Assembly: GCA_029261925.1 (NCBI GenBank)
Contig: JAJDAJ010000029.1
Coordinates: 1-64,000 of the forward strand
Direction: 5' to 3'
Source: Deltaproteobacteria bacterium
GTDB lineage: Bacteria; Myxococcota_A; UBA9160; SZUA-336
Length of the DNA: 64,000 nt
Part shown: piece by piece, positions 44,586 to 58,364 of the stretch
Numbering within the stretch: the first letter of the stretch is position 1
Layout: each line of letters opens with the position of its first letter
The notes under the pieces: generated by a model
Seen by the model: the letters and a program-made list of their open reading frames with translations, nothing else
Told to the model about the DNA's origin: nothing
Database searches by the model: none
Translations under genes and position numbers: made by a program

Positions 44586-45545
44586 ATGAAGCTCTGCGCG
44601 GTCATCATCAACTACCGCACGCCGGACATGACGCTGCGGGCGCTCGGTGCGCTGATGCGCGAGCTCGAGTCGATCCCGGACTCCCGCGTCATCCTGGTCA
44701 ACAATGACGCGGGGGATGGCTCGCTCGAGCTCCTCTGCACCGAGGTCGACAAGGCGGGCTGGTCCGATCGCGTGTCGGTGGTCGAGACCGGTCACAACGG
44801 CGGCTTCGCCTACGGCGTCAACTTCGCCACCGAGCCCGCGCTCGCCTCCGACGACCCGCCGGAGTACGTGTACCTGCTCAACTCCGACGCCTTCCCGGAT
44901 CCTGGATCCGTCGCGGCGCTGCTCGACTTCCTCGACGCGCACCCCGCGCACGGTATCGCGGGCAGCTACATCCACGGTCCGGACGGCGACACCCACACCA
45001 CCGCCTTCCGCTTCCCGTCCCTGGCCAGCGAGCTCGAGGGCACCCTGCGGCTGGGGCTGGTCACGCGCCTGCTGCGCGGCTCGGTCGTGCCGCTGCCGGT
45101 CCCGGAGGAGGCGACGCGCGTGGACTGGCTGGCGGGCGCGAGCATGCTGATCCGCGCCGACGTCTTCCGCGACATCGGTGCCTTCGACGACACCTTCTTC
45201 CTCTACTACGAGGAGACCGACTTCTGCCGGCGTGCGCGCGCAGCGGGCTGGCAGACCTGGTACGTGCCCGCCAGCCGTGTGACGCACATCGGCTCGGCGT
45301 CGACGGGCATGAAGGATCGCCAGCGTCGCCGCCCGGGCTACTGGTTCGCCTCGCGCGCGCACTACTTCCGCAAGAACCACGGACGCGCCTACCTCTGGCT
45401 GGCCAACCTGCTCTGGGTGACCGGGTTCTCGCTGTGGCGGGTGCGGCGCGCGCTGCAGCGCAAGCCCGACCCCGATCCGCCGGGGCTGCTCGGAGACTTC
45501 GTGCGGGCCTGGCTGAGCCCCGCTCAGCTGCGCGAGTCGAGGTAG
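44586..45545 (+). CDS. Family 2 glycosyltransferase (rhamnosyltransferase-like)
   Basis: 319 residues from ATG 44586. GT-A motifs are MKLCAVIINYRTPDMTL, VNNDAGDGS, GHNGGFAYGVNFA and the metal motif LLNSDAFPDP. The acceptor/base region FDDTFFLYYEETDFCRRAR is typical of WbbL-type rhamnosyl transferases. A weakly hydrophobic helix lies near residues 268-288. The 3' end overlaps the PKS gene by 22 nt in convergent orientation. It follows the giant protein by 11 nt, so it may be co-transcribed with it. Confidence 0.9.
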   Translation: MKLCAVIINYRTPDMTLRALGALMRELESIPDSRVILVNNDAGDGSLELLCTEVDKAGWSDRVSVVETGHNGGFAYGVNFATEPALASDDPPEYVYLLNSDAFPDPGSVAALLDFLDAHPAHGIAGSYIHGPDGDTHTTAFRFPSLASELEGTLRLGLVTRLLRGSVVPLPVPEEATRVDWLAGASMLIRADVFRDIGAFDDTFFLYYEETDFCRRARAAGWQTWYVPASRVTHIGSASTGMKDRQRRRPGYWFASRAHYFRKNHGRAYLWLANLLWVTGFSLWRVRRALQRKPDPDPPGLLGDFVRAWLSPAQLRESR

Positions 45546-48500
45546 GCCCGGAGCTTCCCGGCCAGCACGCGCACGCTGGGCTCCAGCACCATCGAGTCGT
45601 GATCGCCGGGCACCTCGTGGACCTCGAGCTCGCCGCTCAGGTACCGGCCCCAGGCGTTGTCCGGATAGAGGAAGTCCCGGTCCGCGCTGATCGCACGCCC
45701 CGCCCCGAGCTGGTGGGCGATCTGCAGGGGCGGCCGGAAGAGCGCCACGGAGCCCGCGTAGGGGCGCGTCTCGTAGCGCGAGAGGGCCACGTAGAAGGCG
45801 GCCTCGATCTCGGCGGAGCGGAACTCGTAGGGGCTCGAGGCCTCCTCGCGGGCCGCGTTGCGGCGGTCCAGCTCCCAGCGAATCCGGCGCCGCGCCCAGT
45901 CGAGCGCGTACGCGGGCCCGCGCCGCACCAGCTTCTGCAGGTGGATGCGCAGCTTGTCGAGCCGACCGAGGGCGTCGGGTGAGTCGGCGGTGGGCGTGTC
46001 GAGCAGCACGAGGCCGCGAACCTGCTCGCCGGCGGCCTCGAGCTGCTGCGCGACCTCGTAGGCGCTGATGCCGCCGCCCGAGAAGCCGCCGATCAGGTAC
46101 GGCCCGTGGGGCTGGACCTGGCGGATCTCCTCGATGTAGTCGGCCGCCATCTCCTCGAAGCGCTCGTGCGGCTTGTCGTCCCCGTACAGGCCCCGGGCCT
46201 GGATGGCGTAGAACGGGCGATCGGCCCCGATCAGGTCGGCGAGGTGCCGCAGGTTGAGCACATTGCCGAACATGCCGGCGATCAGGAAGAACGGCTTCAG
46301 CGGGCTGTCCGCCGCCGAGTGCATCGGCACGAGGTAGCGGTACTTCTGCGCGCGGATCGAGCTGCGCTCGGTCTCCTCGTCGCCCAGGTCCTCGCGTAGC
46401 ACGTCGGCGAAGTCCGCGATCGTCGGCGCCTCGTAGAGCACCGAGATCGGATACTCCAGGTCGAAGTGCTTCTTGACCTGCGCGAAGAGCCGCACCGCGA
46501 TCAGCGAGTGCCCCCCGAGCTCGAAGAAGTCGTCGTGGATGCCGACCTGGTCGATGCCCAGGAGCTCCTCCCAGATGCCGACCAGGGTCTCCTCGGTGCT
46601 GTCTCGGGGCCCGACGTACTCGCTGGCCAGGCTGGGGCGGGCGAAGCGTGCGGTGTCGTCCTCGAGGCGCGGCGCTGCCGCATGCACCTGCGCGATCAGC
46701 GCGTCGAGCTCGATCGAGCTCACGACGCGCTGCGGCCGCGGCGGGGCGGCGAGCACGCGCTCGAGTGCCTCGATGCCCTCGGCGCGGCCGATTCCCGCCT
46801 GCAGCGAGCGGAGGAAGGCGCGCTCCGCCGGTGAGGCGTGCGCGAGATCGACGGCCCGGCTGCCCGTGGGTGCGGTGCCGGCCCCGAACTCCGCGCCCTC
46901 GAGGCGCTTGACCGCGAACTTCTCGACCTCGACCAGCAGGCGGCCGTCCTCGTCGAGGATGCGAACGTCAAAGCTCGCGATGCCCTTGTCGACGTGGTTC
47001 TCGGGCGCGCCCGTCACGTGGCTGTAGACGCGGCGCGTCAGCGGCGCGTGAACCCGCACGCGGTGGTAGGACATGGGCACGAAGAGGTCGTCGCAGTCCT
47101 CGTAGCCGCCGACCAGCTCCAGCGCGTAGCCCGTGGCCTGGTCGAGCAGCGCGGGGTGCAGGCCGAGCGCGTCGAGCTCGCGGGCGTACTCCTCCGGCAG
47201 CTCGCAGAGCGCCAGGGCCTCGTCCGCGCCCCACCAGATCTCCCGCAGGCAGCGCCAGCGCGGCCCGAACGCCAGGTGCTCGCGCTCCTGCCGCGTGCGG
47301 ATACCGTCGTTCGCGGCGACGTGGTCGCGGTCGCAGCGGCTGCGGATCGCGTCGATCGACTCGACCCGGGCCGGCGCGTCGCTGGTCTTGCCCAGCGCGC
47401 CCTGCGCATTGAGCTCCCAGCCCGGCGCGTCCGCGGCGGCGCTCTCGACGCGGAAGCGGGTGTCGTCGGGCGGCCCCTCGAGCACGACCCGCACGCGACG
47501 TGTGGCGCCGTCGGCGACCTGCAGCGGCGCCAGGAAGTACACGTCGCGCAGCTCCAGCGGCCCGGCCGCGCCCGACGCCGCGGCGGCCGCGCGCCCGAGC
47601 TCGAGGTATCCCGTGCCGGGGACCACCGCGTGGCCCGCGCGCGTGCGGTGCTGGTCGAGCAGCCAGTGGGTGTCGGGCGAGTACGTGCTCTCGTAGGCCA
47701 GCCCGCCGTCGAGTGACCGGCTGCGCTCCAGCAGCGGGTGCGCGACGGGCTCGCCGTCCTCGTCCGCGGCGACGTCGCCCTGGGCGCGGCTGCGGGCCGC
47801 CTCGGCGGCCATGCCCACGTCGCCCCAGACGCCCCAGTTCACGGCGGTCCAGGTGGCGGTGCCCGCGCCCGTGCGGGCGCGTGCGAACGCGTTCATGAAG
47901 GCGTTCGCGGCGACGTAGTCGACCTGTCCTGCCGCACCCAGGACCGAGCTGGTCGACGAGAAGAGCAGCACGAAGTCCAGATCGGCGTCGCCCAGCAGCT
48001 CGCGCAGGACCAGGGTGCCCTGGATCTTCGGCGTGAAGACCCGGTCCACGGCTGCCTCGGTCTTGAGGGCGATCAGGTCGTCCTCGAGCACACCCGCCGC
48101 GTGGAACACGCCGTGGATGGCGCCGAAGCGCGCACGCGCGGACTCGATCACCGTGCGCATCTGGTCCAGGTTGGCGACGTCGGCGGGGGCGACCTCGACC
48201 TCGGCGCCCAGTCGCTCCAGCTCCAGCAGTCGCGCGAGCCGACGGCTCGTCGCGTCGCGGGCTCCGTGCTCGTCGATCCAGGCCTCCCAGGCGTCGCGTG
48301 CGGGCAGGGCGCTGCGTCCCACCAGGATCAGCCGGGCGGCCCGGGTGCGCGCCAGGTGCTCGGCCACGAGCAGGCCCAGGCCGCCGAAGCCGCCGGTGAT
48401 CAGGTAGACGCCCCGTTCCCGCAGGCGCGAGCTGCCGGGCATGGCCTCGAGCGGGGTCCGCTCGAAGTCCTGCACCCAGCGCCGACCGTCGCGCAGGGCG

Positions 48501-51500
48501 ACCGTGGTGCTCGCGGGCGGCTGGCGGATCTCCGAGAGGATGTCCCCGACCAGCGCGTCGCGCTGCCGCTCCGCCCGGGCCCGGCGCAGCGGCCCCGCCG
48601 GTGGGGGCATGGCCACGTCGAGCAGGGCACAGCTCACGCCGGGGATCTCCTGCGGGATCACCTTGCACGGACCGGCGAGCGTCGCCTTCTCCGGGTAGGG
48701 CAGGGGCTCGTCGGCCACCTGCTGGCTGCCGTTGGTCACGACGCTCAGGTGGATCCTCGCGTCGAGCGAGAGATCGCCGAGCGCCTGGGCCAGGAAGAGC
48801 AGGCTGAAGAAGCCGCGCTCCTGCATGTGGTGGTAGAAGCTCGATCCGGGCCGCGCGGTGGCGTCGGCCGTCAGCGTCCAGCAGTGCACGACACGGGTCG
48901 GATACAGCTCCGAGTCCGCCAGCTCCCTGAGCAACGCGTCGTAGCCGGGGCGTCCCTCCTCGGGCGAGAGCGCGAACTCGTTCGGTCCCGAGCGGTAGTA
49001 GGTGTCGCCCTCGCGCACCGTGAGCACGTCGTGGCCGTCCGCGCGCAGCTGCTCGGCCACGCGTGCGCCGATGCCGCCCACGTCCAGGAAGACCAGCCAG
49101 CGCTCGGGCCTGTCGCTGTCCGCGGACGCGGACCCGGCGGGTGCCGCCGCCTCCTCCGGCTCCCAGACGGGCTCGAAGAACCAGTCCGAGAGCTCCGGGA
49201 TCTTCTCGATCGCGGCGTCGGGCTCGGCCTCGGGGCTGCGCCCGATCGACTGGCCGGGCTCGATCCAGTAGCGCTGCCGCTGGAACGGGTAGGTGGGCAG
49301 CGGCACGCGACGGCGCTGCTCGTCGCCGTGGAAGCGCTCCCAGTCGACCGGGACGCCGGCGGCCCAGAGCTGCCCGAGCACGTCGAGCAGGAAGCCCGCG
49401 TCGGGCACGTCCTCTTCGGGGTGACGCAGCGAGGCCAGCACGGCCGGGCTGACGCCGGGGGCCAGGCTCTGGCGCGCCAGGGAGCTGAGGGTCTTGCCGG
49501 GGCCCACCTCGAGCAGGACGCGGCCCCCGGAGCCCGCCAGCGTCTCGACGCACTCCGCGAAGCGCACGGTGCTGCGCAGGTGGCGCACCCAGTAGTCGGG
49601 ATCGGTGGCCTCGTCCTCGCGGATCCAGGTGCCCGACACGTTGGACACGAACGGGATGCGCGGCGCGTGCAGCTCGATGCTGCGCAGGTAGGCGCCGAAC
49701 TCCTCGAGGATCGGGTCAAGCATCGCGGAGTGTGCGGCGATGTCGATGCGGATGCGCTGTGCCTCGATCTCGCGCCCGGCGAGCTCGCGCTGCAGGGCGT
49801 CGAGGGCCGCGTCGGGCCCGCTGGCGACGCAGAGCGACGGTCCGTTGATCGCGCCCAGCTCGACGCCCGGCGGCAGCAGGGGCTCGAGCTCGGCGGCGGG
49901 CAGCGGAACGCTGAGCATCCCCCCGGGCGGCACGGTCTCGAACAGGCGCCCGCGCAGGCGGACCAGGCCCAGCGCGTCGTCGAACGACATCACGCCGGCA
50001 ATGCAGGCCGCCGTGTTCTCGCCCATGCTGTGCCCGACGAGCGCGTCGGGCTCCACGCCCCACGACATCCAGAGCTGCGCCAGCGCGTGCTCGACCACGA
50101 AGAGCGCCGGCAGCTGCAGCGAGGGGCGCCTGAGCTCCTCGGCCGCGGCGTCCGCGGCGCCGGGCTCCGGGAACAGCAGAGCACGGAGGTCGAGGTCGTG
50201 GCGCTCCCGGAGCAGCTCGAGCCCGCGATCCACGTGCTCGCGGAACACCGGCTCGCTCTCGTACAGGCCCAGACCCATGCGCGGGTACTGGGCGCCCCCG
50301 CCGGGGAGCATGAAGGCCAGCGAGGGCTGGGCGTCGGCCGTCTGACGCGTGCGGACGCGCTTGCGGTCGCCGCTCTCGAGCGCGGCGAGCGCGTCGGCGG
50401 CGCTGGTGCAGGCGAGCGTCCGGCGCAGCCGGAACGGCGTGCGGCCCACGTGCTGGGTGTAGGCGACGTCGGCGAGGTCGAGCTCCGGGCTCTCGCGCAG
50501 CAGCTCGGTCAGCTGCGCGCTGGCCTCGTCGAGGGCGTCGGCGTTGCGCGCGGAGAGCGTGAGCAGCTGCCAGTCCCGCGACGGCCCGGTGGAGGGCGGC
50601 GCGGGGGCCTCCTCGAGGATGACGTGGGCGTTGGTGCCGCCCACGCCCAGGGAGCTGACGCCGGCGCGCCGCGGGCCATCGCCGGCCGGCCAGGGCTGGA
50701 GCCGGGTGTTCACGTAGAACGGGCTCGCCTCGAGCTCGCAGTGGGGGTTCGGTGCCTCGAAGTTCAGGCTCGGCGGGAGCTGCCGGTGGCGCAGCGCCTG
50801 GGCCACCTTGATGAGGCTGGCGACCCCCGCGGCCGTGTCGAGGTGCCCGATGTTGGTCTTCACCGAGCCGATGCCGCAGTAGCCGGTGCGCTCGCTCGAG
50901 GCCCGGAACGCCTGGCTCAGGGCCGCGATCTCGATCGGGTCACCGATCGGCGTGCCCGTGCCGTGGCACTCGACGTAGCTGATGTCGTCAGCGCTCAGGC
51001 CCGCGACCTCGAGCGCCTCGGCGATCGCCCCGGCCTGCCCGTCCACGCTCGGTGCCAGGTATCCGGCCTTCTCGGAGCCGTCGTTGTTGATCGCCGACGC
51101 CTTGACCACGGCGTAGATGTGGTCGCGGTCGTCGATCGCGTCCTGCATGCGGCGCAGGACCACGACGCCCAGGCCGCTGCCGAAGACGGTCCCGCGCGAG
51201 CGGTGGTCGAACGCGCGGCAGTGTCCGTCGGGCGAGAGGATCTCGCCCTCGACGTACTTGTAGCCGCGTCGGTGGGGCTGCTCGATGGTCACCCCGCCCG
51301 CCAGCGCCAGGTCGCACTCGTTGCTCAGCAGGCTCTGGCTCGCCAGGTGGACCGCGACCAGCGACGTCGAGCACGCGGTCTGCACGTTCACGCTGGGCCC
51401 GCGCAGGTTGAGCTCGAACGAGGCGCGGGTCGCCAGGAAGTCCTTGTCGTTGCCCGTGTGGCGCAGCAGGAACAGGCCCACGGACTCCACCAGGCCGGGG

Positions 51501-51940
51501 TTCGTCAGCAGGTTGAACATCATGTAGGCGTTCATCCCGCAGCCGGCGTAGACGCCGATCGCGCCGCCGAAGCTCGCCGGCGGGTGCCCGGCGTCCTCGA
51601 GCGCCTCCCAGGCGCACTCGAGGAAGTGGCGGTGCTGGGGATCCATGATGGCCGCGTCCTTCGGGCTCAGCCCGAAGAACTCGGCGTCGAAGCGATCCAT
51701 GTCCTGCAGCGGCGCGCAGGAGCGCACGTAGGCGGGATCGGCGAGCACCGCGGGCGACACGCCGGCCTCGAGCAGCTCCGCCTCATCGAGGCGCTCGATG
51801 GACTCCACGCCGTCGCGCACGTTGGCCCAGAAGGCGCTCGGGCTGCGCGCTCCGGGGAAGCGACAGGACATGCCGACGACCGCGATGTCGGACTCGTCGA
51901 ACTCGATCTCGTCGCCGCGGTCGGCCAGGTCGGCGCTCAC
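45524..51940 (-). CDS. Modular type I polyketide synthase, KS-AT-KR-DH-ACP-TE
   Basis: 2138 residues from the start at 51940, 3 nt after the NRPS stop. KS at about 15-445: nucleophile Cys190 in QTACSTS, His326 in HGTGTP, His366 in NIGH. AT at about 540-830: Ser638 in GHSMGE; AAHS replaces HAFH or YASH at the selectivity position, so the extender is not certain (malonyl is the default). A KR structural half is at about 945-1150 and the catalytic KR follows with TGGFGGLG (1182-1189) and Tyr in VDYVAANAF. DH at about 1400-1680: His1431 and Asp1600. ACP: GGHS with Ser1812. TE: Ser1954 in GFSGGG, His2114 in PGDHDS. One round of extension, ketoreduction, dehydration and TE release is expected. Confidence 0.94.
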   Translation of the reverse strand: MSADLADRGDEIEFDESDIAVVGMSCRFPGARSPSAFWANVRDGVESIERLDEAELLEAGVSPAVLADPAYVRSCAPLQDMDRFDAEFFGLSPKDAAIMDPQHRHFLECAWEALEDAGHPPASFGGAIGVYAGCGMNAYMMFNLLTNPGLVESVGLFLLRHTGNDKDFLATRASFELNLRGPSVNVQTACSTSLVAVHLASQSLLSNECDLALAGGVTIEQPHRRGYKYVEGEILSPDGHCRAFDHRSRGTVFGSGLGVVVLRRMQDAIDDRDHIYAVVKASAINNDGSEKAGYLAPSVDGQAGAIAEALEVAGLSADDISYVECHGTGTPIGDPIEIAALSQAFRASSERTGYCGIGSVKTNIGHLDTAAGVASLIKVAQALRHRQLPPSLNFEAPNPHCELEASPFYVNTRLQPWPAGDGPRRAGVSSLGVGGTNAHVILEEAPAPPSTGPSRDWQLLTLSARNADALDEASAQLTELLRESPELDLADVAYTQHVGRTPFRLRRTLACTSAADALAALESGDRKRVRTRQTADAQPSLAFMLPGGGAQYPRMGLGLYESEPVFREHVDRGLELLRERHDLDLRALLFPEPGAADAAAEELRRPSLQLPALFVVEHALAQLWMSWGVEPDALVGHSMGENTAACIAGVMSFDDALGLVRLRGRLFETVPPGGMLSVPLPAAELEPLLPPGVELGAINGPSLCVASGPDAALDALQRELAGREIEAQRIRIDIAAHSAMLDPILEEFGAYLRSIELHAPRIPFVSNVSGTWIREDEATDPDYWVRHLRSTVRFAECVETLAGSGGRVLLEVGPGKTLSSLARQSLAPGVSPAVLASLRHPEEDVPDAGFLLDVLGQLWAAGVPVDWERFHGDEQRRRVPLPTYPFQRQRYWIEPGQSIGRSPEAEPDAAIEKIPELSDWFFEPVWEPEEAAAPAGSASADSDRPERWLVFLDVGGIGARVAEQLRADGHDVLTVREGDTYYRSGPNEFALSPEEGRPGYDALLRELADSELYPTRVVHCWTLTADATARPGSSFYHHMQERGFFSLLFLAQALGDLSLDARIHLSVVTNGSQQVADEPLPYPEKATLAGPCKVIPQEIPGVSCALLDVAMPPPAGPLRRARAERQRDALVGDILSEIRQPPASTTVALRDGRRWVQDFERTPLEAMPGSSRLRERGVYLITGGFGGLGLLVAEHLARTRAARLILVGRSALPARDAWEAWIDEHGARDATSRRLARLLELERLGAEVEVAPADVANLDQMRTVIESARARFGAIHGVFHAAGVLEDDLIALKTEAAVDRVFTPKIQGTLVLRELLGDADLDFVLLFSSTSSVLGAAGQVDYVAANAFMNAFARARTGAGTATWTAVNWGVWGDVGMAAEAARSRAQGDVAADEDGEPVAHPLLERSRSLDGGLAYESTYSPDTHWLLDQHRTRAGHAVVPGTGYLELGRAAAAASGAAGPLELRDVYFLAPLQVADGATRRVRVVLEGPPDDTRFRVESAAADAPGWELNAQGALGKTSDAPARVESIDAIRSRCDRDHVAANDGIRTRQEREHLAFGPRWRCLREIWWGADEALALCELPEEYARELDALGLHPALLDQATGYALELVGGYEDCDDLFVPMSYHRVRVHAPLTRRVYSHVTGAPENHVDKGIASFDVRILDEDGRLLVEVEKFAVKRLEGAEFGAGTAPTGSRAVDLAHASPAERAFLRSLQAGIGRAEGIEALERVLAAPPRPQRVVSSIELDALIAQVHAAAPRLEDDTARFARPSLASEYVGPRDSTEETLVGIWEELLGIDQVGIHDDFFELGGHSLIAVRLFAQVKKHFDLEYPISVLYEAPTIADFADVLREDLGDEETERSSIRAQKYRYLVPMHSAADSPLKPFFLIAGMFGNVLNLRHLADLIGADRPFYAIQARGLYGDDKPHERFEEMAADYIEEIRQVQPHGPYLIGGFSGGGISAYEVAQQLEAAGEQVRGLVLLDTPTADSPDALGRLDKLRIHLQKLVRRGPAYALDWARRRIRWELDRRNAAREEASSPYEFRSAEIEAAFYVALSRYETRPYAGSVALFRPPLQIAHQLGAGRAISADRDFLYPDNAWGRYLSGELEVHEVPGDHDSMVLEPSVRVLAGKLRAYLDSRS

Positions 51941-51943
51941 CGG

Positions 51944-56629
<4,686 letters not shown>

Positions 56630-56970
56630 CGTCTTCTCGCCACGGCAGGAGGTATCTCTTTCTTCGTTGTCTGGCAGGGACGGCTTGACCGCTTCCCGCT
56701 GGACCCGAAGGGGACAGACCGTCGCGCGCGACCCCTGCCTGTGCGCTGCACGTCTCCGCATTCTAGCCGATCCTGTGCCCTGATTGGGCCGTAATCCCCG
56801 CAGTTGCGCATCCGCTTCTCCCTGCACATGAGTGCCCCTGGAGGCCCCACGGGATGCCCCCGGGGCAGGACCGGCTTGCGGAACGCCACGCACCCGCTAC
56901 CTACGGACGGGACCCCAGCTCCCCTCTGCCGAGGTCCCGCTCCCATCTCGGGCGATTTCGGAGTCAGTGC
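56630..56970. promoter_or_regulatory. 341-bp divergent region between NRPS and pgsA
   Basis: No gene is supported here. On the minus strand a TAGAAT -10-like hexamer (plus coordinates 56760-56765) could drive the NRPS-PKS operon with a leader of about 125 nt; its -35 is poor. Toward pgsA the sequence is G+C-rich, with CGGAG 8 nt before the ATG. No operator dyad or riboswitch was recognised. Confidence 0.4.
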
Positions 56971-57597
56971 ATGGAAGGCACGACCGGCCTCCAGGCCCAA
57001 GGAGCGGCCACGTCGGACAGCAAGCGGCGCGCGGAGCACATCTGGACGGCTCCGAACCTGATCACGCTGGGGCGGATCGCGCTCACGCCGCTGCTGCTCC
57101 TGCTGCCGTGGCTGAAGGGTCCGTACTGGAGCCTGGTCATGGGCTTCGGCTTCCTGGCGGTGTCGCTGACCGACCTGCTCGACGGCTACATCGCGCGCCG
57201 GATGTCCAGCGAGACGCGCGTCGGCCAGCTGCTCGACCCGCTCGCGGACAAGCTGCTGGTCTCGACGGCGCTGGTGATGCTGGTGGCCGTCGGGCGCGTG
57301 CCCGACTGGGGCCTGGTCCTGGTGGTGGCGACGCTCTCGCGCGAGTTCGCGGTCACGGGGCTGCGCGCGATCGCCTCGGCCGAGGGCGTGGTCGTGCCCG
57401 CCGCGCCGCTGGCGAAGTGGAAGACGGCCCTCCAGATGGCGGCTCTGACGGTCCTGCTGATCCATCACCCGCTCCTGGGCCTGCCGATGCACGAGATCGG
57501 CCTGCTGCTGCTGGCCATCGCCACGGCAGTCTCGCTGAAGTCGGGGTACGACTACTTCGTGGCGCAGCTTCGCGGAGGTCCGCGGGCTCGCTCTTGA
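56971..57597 (+). CDS. pgsA: CDP-diacylglycerol--glycerol-3-phosphate 3-phosphatidyltransferase
   Basis: 208 residues from ATG 56971. The frame is open upstream, but the family N-terminus (WTAPNLITLGRIALTP) begins about 27 residues after this Met. The CDP-alcohol phosphotransferase signature is complete: DLLDGYIARR, then G and two Asp in GQLLDPLADK. Five to six membrane helices. The enzyme makes phosphatidylglycerol phosphate, the first committed step to PG and cardiolipin, using the CdsA product. A tRNA-Gly gene follows 33 nt downstream, the same pgsA-tRNA-Gly linkage as in enterobacteria. Confidence 0.95.
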   Translation: MEGTTGLQAQGAATSDSKRRAEHIWTAPNLITLGRIALTPLLLLLPWLKGPYWSLVMGFGFLAVSLTDLLDGYIARRMSSETRVGQLLDPLADKLLVSTALVMLVAVGRVPDWGLVLVVATLSREFAVTGLRAIASAEGVVVPAAPLAKWKTALQMAALTVLLIHHPLLGLPMHEIGLLLLAIATAVSLKSGYDYFVAQLRGGPRARS

Positions 57598-57630
57598 CGC
57601 CCCGCGGCGCGATCGTAATGCTGGCTCCGG

Positions 57631-57705
57631 GCAGGAGTAGCTCAGTGGTAGAGCTCCACGTTGCCAACGTGGAGGTCGCGGGTTCGAGTCCCGTCTCCTG
57701 CTCCA
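57631..57705 (+). tRNA. tRNA-Gly (anticodon GCC)
   Basis: 75 nt including an encoded CCA (57703-57705). The acceptor stem GCAGGAG/CTCCTGC is perfect. The D arm contains GTAGCTCAGTGGTAGAGC. The anticodon stem CCACG/CGTGG encloses loop TTGCCAA, with anticodon GCC reading GGC/GGT glycine codons, the commonest choice in this GC-rich genome. The T arm holds GGTTCGAGTCC. No intron and no sign of an integrated element on either side. Confidence 0.98.
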
Positions 57706-58364
57706 GCTCTGCCCTGCGCCCCGCCCGGGGAGCTCTCCGCCGCCGACATCAGGCCGCGGATCTCGTGCGCTGCCCGCCGCGCGACCGCGCGCAGGCTCGA
57801 GTCGTCGGCGCCCGCGTCGAGCGCCGGCATGGACACGCGCACGAAGGTGAAGCCGGGCCGGCCGCGGACCGCGTCGACCACCTGCATCAGCTCCTCTCGC
57901 CAGGGCTCCAGCGCCCAGCGATGTGCGCGCTGGAACCAGTACAGGACGACCTCGCGTCGGCCGTCGCGCTCGACGAGCAGCCAGCGGGCCTGCAGGCGTT
58001 CACCGCCCCCGAGATCGAGCGGCTCCATGCGGGCGGACAGGATCTCCCAGCCCTGCGCCGGATAGCAGACGGTCGGGTCGTGCACCGCGGCGCGCCGGCC
58101 GTCGTCGTAGTAGCCCGCGTATAGCCAGACCGCGGCGTCGTCAGCGGCGTACAGGCGCATCACGTAGGAGCGCGGCCGGACCATCTCCAGCACCTCGGGC
58201 TCCAGTGCCTCGCTGCGGACCAGGCCCAGCCCCGCGAGCGCGCGCGGCACCCGGTCGAGATCCAGGTCGCGCACGTGCTGCCCCGGGGCCGTGGCGCCGA
58301 GGAGCGCCAGCGGGCCCAGCAGCGCCGCGAGGGCTCCCAGCAGCCGGCGCGTGGCGAGCGTCAC
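57642..58364 (-). CDS. EpsI family exosortase-associated protein
   Basis: 240 residues from GTG at 58364-58362, overlapping the exosortase stop by 4 nt (GTGA). One N-terminal hydrophobic helix (about residues 6-26) exports or anchors the rest. The EpsI core is recognised by RSYVMRLYAADDAAVWLYAG, HDPTVCYPAQGW, VVLYWFQRAHRW and FVRVSMP. EpsI proteins accompany or are fused to exosortases and act in exopolysaccharide or sorting systems. The last 22 codons run antisense through the tRNA-Gly gene, and the stop lies inside it. The true functional C-terminus may end before that tail. Confidence 0.87.
   Translation of the reverse strand: MTLATRRLLGALAALLGPLALLGATAPGQHVRDLDLDRVPRALAGLGLVRSEALEPEVLEMVRPRSYVMRLYAADDAAVWLYAGYYDDGRRAAVHDPTVCYPAQGWEILSARMEPLDLGGGERLQARWLLVERDGRREVVLYWFQRAHRWALEPWREELMQVVDAVRGRPGFTFVRVSMPALDAGADDSSLRAVARRAAHEIRGLMSAAESSPGGAQGRAGAGDGTRTRDLHVGNVELYH

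Noticed and set aside
57631-57705. Integration (attachment) site at tRNA-Gly
   Set aside because: No integrase gene and no direct repeat of the tRNA 3' end were seen within the window.
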